NCBI RefSeq assembly: GCF_030848805.1
Contig: NC_092367.1
Span: forward strand, 14,751,692 to 14,815,691
Source of the DNA: Temnothorax longispinosus
Taxonomy: Eukaryota; Arthropoda; Insecta; Hymenoptera; Formicidae
Length of the DNA stretch: 64,000 nucleotides
Direction: 5' to 3'
Position 1 is the stretch's first letter; every line of letters begins with the position of its first letter. The position numbers and the translations under genes are program-made. This document shows positions 32,901 to 42,448 of the stretch, one piece after another. The notes under the pieces were generated by a model. It was not told the DNA's origin. It was given only the letters and a program-made list of their open reading frames with translations, and searched no databases.

Positions 32901-35900
32901 AAACGTTTTAAAGGGAGGTTTTCATTACGACATTCCCCTCAAGGAATCTTCCGCGACGCTACATTGCGTAACACCGCGCGCGCGCGCTCGAGTAATTATA
33001 TATATCAAAGACGGGAGGAGGCGGCGGCGGCGAGTGACGTTGCGGCACAATTGGTGATTAATATTATCAACAAATAATTGATTTCAAAGCAGCTCGATAT
33101 TTCCATTTTGCGCATGTCATTATGTAGATAGGACAGAAGCGTCCCGCGCGTAATTAGCCGGGGAATATATCCGCAACGAAATTATTTTAATATCATTTCC
33201 ACTCTCCGGGATATGCCGGTCGTGTTTAATAACGCGCGTATATTTAATGCGGGCGTACCGGTAATACACGATATGAATTGCAACGCGCGGATAAAAAGCC
33301 GCGCCGCGAGCTTTTTCAACTTTTCAGCAAAGCGCGGACATACGGAATACGATTTCCTCGATTTTTAAATATACATCCCGAATAGAGATCGCGCGCCACG
33401 CGTGCAATGAGTCGCGGCGAATCCGACGGACTTTCGCCTTCGATCTTCATTATGACTGTTATGAGCGTCGTAAGAGCGCCGCCCCGCCTGTACCGTTTAG
33501 CATTTAATTTGGCGAACACTTGACCGACGTGTATACTCGGAGCTTCGGACGGATACTCGCATTTAGCGCTAAATTCCGGTCCCGGGCTCGCAGTCACCGA
33601 AGTTTCGCGAATTTTCGCGACGGAAGGAGAAGGGGGACGCAGGTACATACTCTCCAGCTTTAAGCGGACTAAATTACTCGGTTCTTGCGCGGCACCCGCC
33701 ACCGCCGCGCACGGCACAATCAATATCGATCCGCGTGTTTTTCGAGCGACTCGTTAACGCAAGTCGTCCTCTCGAAAACTTTCCCGTCTTTCCCCATCAC
33801 GTCCACGTGTATATATGTATGTGCGCGTGTATACATACTTCCCGGATAAGTTTTAATATCCGCGGGAAGGAGAGCTGGCTCGAGACGACGACGGAGACGA
33901 GATTTCGCAAGTACCATACCCTGGTACAACTTCAAATCGTCCCTACCAGAATTTCCTGCACGACCACATGGCCCGATGGACAGGGAAGTTCTCAGAATCT
34001 CTTCTCCATCTCGTCACTCCGCCGGGCATCTCGCGATCGGATTTCCTTAGCGCCATATCGGTAAATTTGTTTTTCCTACTAGCGACTCTATACAATACAG
34101 CGAAAGAAAAAAAAGAGAAAGAGCTAAGAGATAAATTCTTCAGAATTACTCGACCCGAATTCCATTGTACGCTTCGCGGGGGTCGTACTCGAGTGGGGAA
34201 CGGTTTCTTTTTTTCCAGCGTCTTCCTCTTCTCATCCTTTCGCAGGATCCTCCGTTACGAGAGCGAAGGGGGCGCGGCGCGGCGCTAAAAACCCTCTCGT
34301 TTCGCCCTCGTATTTAATTAAACGGATCGGACGAGTTAATTACGATACCGGCGACCCCAACTGCTAATATTTACGCCAGCCGAGGCTACCCGAATGATTG
34401 TTATCCTTGATCGCCCGCATCCCCCTCAGAAGTAGAGCGTATCGTACGCGGTGCGCCGCCCTTCATCGATTTTTTCCCCCCCTCGCGACAAGATACTTAT
34501 CCCGGGAGAAATGTAACGCAGTAGTAAACGTAATAGAAATATCAGAAAATTGTGTAGCCAGGTGGAAAAGTGACACGGGTAATAACCGATCGGCGTGGGA
34601 AAACGATATTATTGTACATTTAGGTCGCGGCCGAAAAAGAAACGGAGAAATTACTTGTGGGACAATAAATAAGTATAGAATACGAGCGCAGAACTGGATC
34701 TTGATTGCCTAATAATATTTCTTTGCGTTAACTTATGCGCAATTTATGTATTGCACTTTTCTAATATACCTATGCTAATGTACTAGCGTAATTAAATTGA
34801 TTATATCAATTTTATTGACGGTACTGCTCTAGCCTTAGTCGAGATTACGTTTCAAATCCGAGAATAACGGCGCGTGGTTTGCCAGGGCGATGTGAATTGT
34901 ACATAAATTCACGCGAAAAATATTATTAGGCAACCAAGATCCTGTCCTGACCGTTTAGCGGCCTTTCCTTAATTTACTCGTAGGACGTTCCATATTCTCC
35001 TCGCCGTCGTCTCCACTGAAAATTTCCCATATCGAATCCCGTATTCGCATCCCGTTCTCCAAGTATTTCGAACACGTTGCACGCGTTTCGCGGATCCGCT
35101 AATTCACTCGTAACAACCTCCCTTTACCCGTTTCCAGGCTGATTATCCATCTGTGCGGCAACCGAACATTATACCGCCGCTATCTGCGACCGTTGCATTC
35201 CGGCGCGTCGTTATGCGGACCGTAACGACCGGGAGGGGGGGGGGGGCGGGCCGGGGATGAAAGAAAGAGTGAAAGGAGCAGAAAAAAAATCCGGCACCGC
35301 CTGATGAATACGGGATAAGCAGGCGGACGTCGTTTCTTCTCTCGATACTCCGACAGGTACCTGGACCGGAAGGCGTCACCTGCCGCGGTATAAAGAGAGA
35401 AGGAGAGGAATCTTTTTTTCCTCCCGCCACGTTTTTCGATTCGCGTCGCGTCGGCCGCGCGCGAAACTCTGCGCGAGCGAGAGTACTTGGCGGGACTACA
35501 GATTTCCATAAAATTATTACACGCTCGTGCGCTCATGCCAAAAAAATTTGCATACCGCGCGCGCGACAGAGAAAGAGAGGGGACCGAAATAAAAAGATTT
35601 CAGGGGCTTCCGCCGTTTCCATTCCGCTCTAATCGCGTTTTCGTGTCCTCGCTGCGCGAACGGCGACACGAGTTCTTTCGCGAGAGATACTTGCCGTTTT
35701 TTTTCTCTCCTCCCTCGCCGGAGGAGCCGCATCGATGCGGCGCGAGCGCTTATGGTCGTCCCGGATACAGTTCGATTTTCCGTGCGTTGGGAAAATTCTT
35801 AAGGGAACAGGGAGCGAGACGTGTGCTATAGCGATGGAAGAGATGGAAGTGATAGGAGCGATCGTCGAACAAGTTCTCTGCGTTATTCCTTTTAAAAATT

Positions 35901-36494
35901 TAATATATCTCCATGCTATCTTACATTAATGTCGGAATGACATACAGATAATATTGCGATTATTAAACATGATGTTGGTATACAGTTAATCTTCATCAAT
36001 ATAATACTATTCAGTTTAAATCAATACCGAGCTACCGCCCGTTCGTAAATTCGCCTTGTCGAAGGAAAATGTTATAAAATAAATTGTCGATATATTTACA
36101 TGATTCTACTGCGAGATTGTATGTTATTAGACACTGTCCCTATATCGTCATCATGTTTAAAAAATAAATTGAGACACGTATGAAGATCGCGACACCGAAA
36201 TGGAATCTCATTTGAATTAAGTACTCTTAAGACAGTGTGTCTCAAATGCAAAGTGTTCTTAAAGGATCTTTCGACACGTTAGCCCGTTCTAAAGGAATAT
36301 TAAAATACTATAAATCGTGCAGAATGTGAATCTCTTCCCGAAAAGGCAGAATCAGTGCTCGAAAACCCGATATTCATATTTTTACAATCGCGTTTTATGC
36401 ATTTTTTTTTCACTGGCCATAACTTCGAATTCAAGATGGATAAACGATTACCGATTCCGACCCCCTCGAGAGTATGCTACGCGACTATTCTCTT
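23557..36494. other. CpG-rich non-coding DNA with microsatellites
   Basis: It includes GC runs at 25857-25880, 27280-27295, 29432-29449 and 32028-32049, a (GTCGCC)n stretch at about 26930-26969, and (GA)n at 29045-29067. G runs lie at 32277-32289 and 35235-35246, and a CCCTT repeat near 30947-30975. Long open frames such as 30493-31098 have no recognisable protein and follow the high GC content. It could be intergenic DNA or introns of genes whose exons are elsewhere. Confidence 0.5.
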
Positions 36495-36566
36495 CTAGTC
36501 GTCGTATTCGGGCATGACGTAGACACCCGAGATCCTGAGATACTCGTCGGCTCCGTTGACGAACAG
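36495..36566 (-). other. In-frame coding-like extension after the AP-1 mu stop codon
   Basis: Directly after the AP-1 mu TAG (36567-36569), in the same frame, come 23 sense codons (starting LFVNGADEYL, ending VYVMPEYDD) and a second TAG at 36495-36497. Third codon positions are G or C in 20 of 23 codons, like the main CDS and unlike the AT-rich DNA downstream. The stop is followed by C (TAG-CTG), a context known to favour readthrough. It may be a translated C-terminal extension made by readthrough. A chance open frame in GC-rich 3' UTR is the alternative. Confidence 0.45.
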
Positions 36567-37835
36567 CTAATTCGTCCGCAGCTGATAATCCCCGTTCTGC
36601 GTGATGTAACGCACCCACGGCAACGCCTGATAGCCGCTCTTCTCGATGATCTTCAGGTATCGCACCTGAATGCCGGACGTGGTGAAATACGGTATCTCGA
36701 ACTTGACCTGTATGGGCGGTTTGCCCTCGACGTCCTCGCCGACTACCGATGGTAGCCCGAAGTGCGCCCGCATCAGGTACTCCTTGCCGCCTGGGAAGGA
36801 CTTGATGATCCAAGTGATGGCGCTCTGCTCCGGCGAGTACTTGACGCTGCCGATCGTGGTCTTGAACCTGGGCGAGTCCGCGTCGTTCGGCACCGGGATC
36901 ACGATCTCCACGTTGTTCGCCGTGGAACGGCGCTTGAACTGCGATCTTGCCTTTATCATGTACTCCACGCGGCTGTGGGCGTGCCGCTCGATCACGGATT
37001 CGATCCATATCAGCGGTTTCACGTGCGTGTTCAATCTGTACGACATGAGCTCGAACTCGCCGTCCGGCGGGATGAACGAGATCGTCCGGTCGTTCTCGAA
37101 CCGGGAAAGTCTCACGCATTGGTGAAACTTGACGTCCTCCAGTTCCACGGATTTCGATTTACCGCGGCCCGTCGACTCGAACAGGACCTTGTCGTTCAGG
37201 CCCAATCTCAATTCTGGCATCCCCGACAGGTAGACTCTCATCTTTATGGCACCAACGATCTCCGAGCTTAAGACATTGCCGTTGGCGTTCGCCAGAAGGT
37301 TCACGGATTCTATCACGTCGAGAAAGACCTCGTTCTTGCGATACTTGATGCCCTCCGAGCGCCACGAGACAGCGTTGGTCACCGCCATAGGGATCCTGGG
37401 TTGAATCTCCAGCTTGTGACCCTCCTGAGTTATATATTCCTGCAAAATCTTGCTGTCGGTGGTCTGAGGATAGCCAAAGTCCAGTAACTCGTCTAGGAGC
37501 TCGTAAATAACGACAAAGTTGTCCCTTATACTCTCCTCCTCCAACTCCTTAAAATACTCCTGCATGACGTGCACCACTTTGTGCAGAAATACAAATACTA
37601 GGGATATGTTCGCGTTCTTTTTGGTAGTCGACACGATATATAGATTGTTATATTTTATATAAGCGTATGTACATTCCGGGGTCTGAATGATGGGCGTAAG
37701 ATTGCCCTCCTCCTCGCGCTCCATCACCAGCGGCATGAACTTTTCTATGACACCGGTCTCGATGTCGCCGCGGTAGTTCCGCGAGATCAGCACCTTGCCT
37801 TTCACGTCCAAAATGTATATTGCTGACGTCGACAT
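36567..37835 (-). CDS. AP-1mu: AP-1 complex subunit mu (clathrin adaptor medium chain)
   Basis: The complete 422-residue frame starts MSTSAIYILDVKGKVLISRNYRGD and ends YITQNGDYQLRTN, matching the usual AP-1 mu length and both termini. Residues ~1-140 form the longin-like N-terminal domain (LVFVFLHKVVHVMQEYF, ELLDELLDFGYPQTT). From ~165 on is the mu-homology domain (WRSEGIKYRKNEVFLDVIESVN, then HAHSRVEYMIKARSQFKRRSTANNVEIVIPVP), which binds YxxPhi sorting signals. The protein acts in the AP-1 heterotetramer for clathrin-coated vesicle sorting at the trans-Golgi network and endosomes. The start is the ATG at 37835, eleven bases after a spliced acceptor (GCTTGCAG). The whole CDS is one exon with no disabling change. 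An in-frame coding-like extension follows the stop. Confidence 0.97.
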   Translation of the reverse strand: MSTSAIYILDVKGKVLISRNYRGDIETGVIEKFMPLVMEREEEGNLTPIIQTPECTYAYIKYNNLYIVSTTKKNANISLVFVFLHKVVHVMQEYFKELEEESIRDNFVVIYELLDELLDFGYPQTTDSKILQEYITQEGHKLEIQPRIPMAVTNAVSWRSEGIKYRKNEVFLDVIESVNLLANANGNVLSSEIVGAIKMRVYLSGMPELRLGLNDKVLFESTGRGKSKSVELEDVKFHQCVRLSRFENDRTISFIPPDGEFELMSYRLNTHVKPLIWIESVIERHAHSRVEYMIKARSQFKRRSTANNVEIVIPVPNDADSPRFKTTIGSVKYSPEQSAITWIIKSFPGGKEYLMRAHFGLPSVVGEDVEGKPPIQVKFEIPYFTTSGIQVRYLKIIEKSGYQALPWVRYITQNGDYQLRTN

Positions 37836-38290
37836 CTTGTCCCGGGCTGCAAGCAAAGAGGAAGAGGGTAACTTTATTACTCACATTAAAAATCCTTTTA
37901 AAAAATACAAAAAAAAACTACACGTGACACTTCGACACGTCCAAGTAAATTTATTAAAAGTATAGTCGTTACTGTCTAACTACCGGGACTATCGAACACA
38001 GCCGACGCCACTCGAGCGTTTAGGTTAGGATCGCCAAAGTGAGAATTTCAAGAAGAGATTCGCGAGATCGTTCGCGGAAATGATTAGCTCGAGGAGAAAT
38101 AGCGGAAAACGAGGCGATAATAGATCATACAAGTTAACTTGATATTCGGCTGTGCGTCAATTTCTCGATGTACGAGTAAACTCTTGGAGGTTCTATCGAT
38201 ACTCACTCTGAGATGTACGACGCTGCGAATGAATCCCCGAAGTGCGCCTTACGTATCGTTTACATTTAGATACTTGACTTTTTCACGCGA
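37836..38290 (-). promoter_or_regulatory. AP-1 mu 5' UTR exon, intron and likely promoter
   Basis: On the minus strand the CDS exon begins at 37846 after a pyrimidine-rich acceptor (CTCTTCCTCTTTGCTTGCAG). A matching donor (CATCTCAGA|GTGAGT) lies at 38207/38206, giving a 360-bp 5' UTR intron and an upstream non-coding exon of perhaps 80 bp. A CpG-dense stretch at about 38330-38490 is the probable promoter. Splice sites are read from sequence only. Confidence 0.6.
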
Positions 38291-38787
38291 ATTGACGCGA
38301 GAAAATTGAGCGACGAAATAGCAAACCCAACACCTCGCGCTTCCGGGCTGCCACTGTGGACCGTCGCGAAGTTGTCCGTGGTCCGCGGACTCCGCGGTTG
38401 CGTCGCCGCGCGCATGCGTCGGCAGCCAACTTCAGGCGGTATATCGACCGCGACGGGCGCGACGCTGCGCGCCGTTCGAACGTCGTGAAATAGAGATGCT
38501 CGTGTATAAACTTGAGACGATCTTAAATATAAACTAAGCTCTGACTATGAATACCGGCCTTTGTTATTAAGGTATGATGAATCCATTTAAGACCGCAGAA
38601 ACTTGTACAGCAATGTATTCCGATTAAATATTAATATGTAACAAGTATATGTGTGAAATAATAGAGAAAGGTTCGAGTCCCTGAGCGAATGGAACAAGTA
38701 GGTTAGTAATGGAAGGTTAAGTGAAAAATACCGCATGCAAACAGATAATATGGATGTTATCTATGAGTCGAATTTATCTCGCATTAA
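38291..38787. other. Intergenic, CpG-rich then AT-rich
   Basis: CpG-rich to about 38490 (likely AP-1 mu promoter side), then AT-rich. No gene seen. Confidence 0.5.
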
Positions 38788-39522
38788 GGTTGCCTGTTCA
38801 CTCACCACTACTATCTCAGATTATTGTGATGTTAGAAGTGAGAAAATATACAACAAAAATTCTTGATAAATATATTAAAATGGAAATAAAGCAACACTTA
38901 CAATTGATAGAACCAACTTGTAAAATATATTAAAAAATTATCTTTTTGTTTCGGAGAGGAATTAAATCATATTTATTTCTGTATATTATCTATTTAACAG
39001 CTGTCATTAGCTGTGAACATATAGCTTATTTCGTTTTTAATTATGCATAATTCATTTGCAGATATACGGTTAGTCATTAATTAGTGAAACAAAAAGAGAG
39101 TTTTTTTTTATTCAGATAAAAAAGGACCATGGGGAGAGCCCATATGGTCTACATAGATAGGCGAATTCATTTGTTACGCAACACAATTTAAAACTTAAAG
39201 CCGGTTTTCATGAACGCCTCAATAAAAGCGTCCCAATCATAATAGGATTAACATAAAAATTGTGATTATAAAATGTAATGAATAAATATCTAAAAAGGGA
39301 ATGTCATTCCTTAGAGGAAGAGACATCCACGCATCCGCGCGCAAAGCCTTGAAAAAGAGAGTTTTCAGTATATTTTAAAGTCAGTTCTATATATCGATTG
39401 TTATAAGTGTTGTTTTATTAAAATATATTTTTATTTTAATATATATTTAGCAAGAATTTTTATTGTATATTTTCTCGCTTCTGACGTCACAATCTGAGAT
39501 AGAAGTGAGTGAACAGGAGCCT
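38788..39522. mobile_element. 735-bp TTAA-flanked element with ~130-bp TIRs
   Basis: TTAA at 38784-38787 and 39523-39526 flank inverted arms that share CTGTTCACTCAC, TATCTCAGATT, GAGAAAATATACAA and AAAATTCTTG in mirrored order over ~130 bp. TTAA targets are used by piggyBac and Kolobok transposases. The arms have diverged visibly, so the copy is old. The centre (39060-39360) has no protein-coding content that I can identify. Confidence 0.75.
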
Positions 39523-39554
39523 TTAAGCACAAAAGAGGAACACTTTAAAAATAT

Positions 39555-39815
39555 ACAGATGATCCTCGAATAACACGGTACTTGAATTGCACGGAGTCTT
39601 GAATAGCACGGTAAAAAATTGTGACAACACTACTTTTAAAGTTTCTTTTTTAATATAATCTCTTGGAACCAAGTGTCCAATTTTATATGGATCTAAAGTC
39701 TTGAATTGCACGGTTTCAATTATACGGAACATGTCCAAAATTGTGTGAATCCTAAGTCTCGAATAACATGGTTTTCAATAACATGAACTAATTAATTATG
39801 TTATTCGAGGCTTAC
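39555..39815. mobile_element. Decayed pogo/Tigger-like MITE
   Basis: The left end has CCTCGAATAACACGG and the right end the mirrored ATGTTATTCGAGGC. Inside, the motif GAATARCACGG / TTGAATTGCACGG recurs several times. Ends with CCTCGAATAAC-like sequence and flanking TA resemble pogo/Tigger elements. There is no open frame. Confidence 0.45.
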
Positions 39816-42448
39816 CTATATAATATAAGTAATAAAATATATTATATAATATATACACACTTTAAACTTCGTTTTCTCTGAATTCATAATAATGGAGATA
39901 TGATTCTCTATCTCTAAGGTACAAATATATATAATTAATTTTTGTATATAATATATTATTTACACATTAATTTTTTTATCATGTATATGTATGTGTGTAC
40001 ATATAATGTACATATAATATCTACAATAATATGTACATTAAAGTAATTACGTTATCTTTAGAATATTTTACGCGGAATAGCGTACCTTTATCCCATCTCT
40101 TTTTAATTCGTCTACATGTAATTCGTGGAGAGGAAAGGGATTTAAGTAGGAGATCCGAGGAAGGAGGAATACCGATAAAACTACACTACGTTCTTTGTCC
40201 GTTAATCCAGACTCATTCGGGCGGATACAAATATTTCTAAAATCGCGCTTAATACAGCAACGGAGATAAATCCGGTCTAAGGCATTTTAATCTGTACTCC
40301 GTGTTTCACGAAACATTAAATCCTGCTTGAAGCCGTTTCGCAGAAAGCGCGCGCAGTATCTCCAGCAAAGTAGCGCCTTCCGACATTAAGATTCTATACA
40401 ACTGGAAGTCATTTAATCTCGGCGGAAGATTTCAACGTCGGCTACTTCGCGAGGAAAGGAGTGATAGCGCACTGTATATAGGATATCCCGTTTAGAGTTT
40501 GAAAACAGAAAATAAAAGCGAGACTGTTGCAAGGCAAATTCGACAAACGAGAATCGCGCACCGTTCTCATCAGCATGGGCTCTTCACAGATCGCGTTTAT
40601 TATAAAGATCGTTTGCGGAATTTAAGTAATATAACGAACGGATATAAAAATAGATGATTTCAAATAGCTTTCGATATACCAAATGCGAGCTAATTAAATT
40701 AAAATTCTCTCTCTTTGCCTCTCTTTGCCACTCTTTTTCAACGAGATAAGATCAACTTTCGCGAGTCCGATGAATTAAATAGCGCGGAACGTTATATAGC
40801 AACGCGAAATCCGCCGCTCGAGCTTCTCGCGGATTCAAATTTTATCGCGATGCGCGAAGTCTTGAGTTTCGCAAATATTTCCCAAGTCGTAAACAATCGC
40901 GTGTTCACCGCGCTAACGCATCAGAGTGCCATCGATTTTCTAGCGTTGCCGCGCCGCATATGCCGATAAACGCGACGGTATATATCGGCTGCATTAAACC
41001 GGCTGCAAATATACGTCGATAGTGATTGCCGGCTTACAGATTCCGCTAAAATAAAATGTCCTCGCGCGCGCGCGCTTTTCCGAAAAACTTCGACACGCGT
41101 GACACCGCGTTGCGCGGCATAAAAGCGCATCGACGGAACGTAAGCCACTGCAATTTCACGAAATGTTGGTAAATACCCTTGCTACCTCGCGTTTCCCTCT
41201 GTTACTCATCGCGCAGCGTTATAACGCGACGTCGAGTAAACAAAAAACGAGAAACGTTATCTTTTCGCGACCGGCTAGTTTTCGATGGAATTCCGAATTT
41301 TTGGCGAATTGTTTCGCGTGCCGCCGCGCTCGAAACGCGATTTGCGTTTCGGCGCGTAAAAGCTCGGCTCCCCCCGTCTAATCGATTTAACGTTTATAAC
41401 GGGCATCAAAAGGCGCACTTCCGGCCGTCCGAAAATCACCGCTATTCGGTGATATTCGTTCAACTGTTCACAGGCGGTCGGGTCCAACCGTGTTATCTGC
41501 GGTCAGCGTGACGTACCCCCCATTACGTGCTTCGATCGCGCTTATTTTCGCTTGCAGAGGCGCGATACCAGCGAGGCAGCCCCCTCCGCGGTTTTGCAGC
41601 CCGGTTTTAGAATAACCGAAAGGGCCATTGCGTCGAGCGGCTTTTTAACGCTCTAGCCACATCAATCGTACTTACGCAAATTACACCTGCGTTTTTTTTT
41701 AAGGACCGGCTTTCGGCTGAGGCTCTCTAATTCGTGGCTAACGAACGCGAATAGAACACGAAATGAGAACGAAAAATAAGATTGTCATACGTCAACACTG
41801 CATTTCTCTCGAAGAAGGCGTCATTTATATTATATTGCAATTTTATAATTATATCTCTTTTTATTCTGAAATATATTCTGTCATTTTATTTAAATATGCG
41901 ATATAAGCGTCGTGAACACGCGATTTATAGTAGTGACTCTAAGAGCGGACGATTATTTTTTCGTTCCCTTCATTTTTTTAGATCTTTTTTTTTACAAAAG
42001 ATAATGAAATTATACCAGGGTAATTTTTCTACCGCGGACGGTATTTTAATTGCGGTGATTGACACGCGCGTCATAATTTATGTCGCGTAAAAAAAAAGAA
42101 AAAACGCGACAATATTTCTGGATTAAACGACCGTGGCTGACGAGATATATACAGGACATCCCCTCTAATGAATACATTAACGAGCGATGAACGGTCGTGG
42201 TCCTACGCGTTCGCGCGTGTGATCAAGTTCCCCGGTTGTTTTAGCATAAAATATTGAACAGATACTGATCGAACGGCGGCGCCGATCGTATGCATCCCAG
42301 ATGTGTTTGCTCAATAAACATTTCCCAGTATTTAGGAAAACAGGCTTGGCCCGGGACGAGTGTTCTCTCGTCGCGAATCCCGATTTCCTATTTTCCATTG
42401 AATTTCACCTCGCCACGAAGCGCTGCGCCCTGATAAATGTTTCATATA
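39816..42448. other. Intergenic DNA
   Basis: AT-rich with TATATA/ACATATA simple sequence to about 40030, then GC-rich and non-coding. No feature supported. Confidence 0.5.

Noticed and set aside
33316..33723. 135-codon minus-strand frame with a fairly protein-like composition
   Set aside because: No family recognised, no ATG context or splice sites to support it, and CpG-driven composition explains it.
36448..37271. Other open frames over the AP-1 mu gene on both strands
   Set aside because: They are shadows of the strongly supported AP-1 mu reading frame.
38668..38685. GGTTCGAGTCC, a tRNA B-box-like sequence
   Set aside because: Flanking bases do not form a T-stem or acceptor stem and no A box lies at the right distance.
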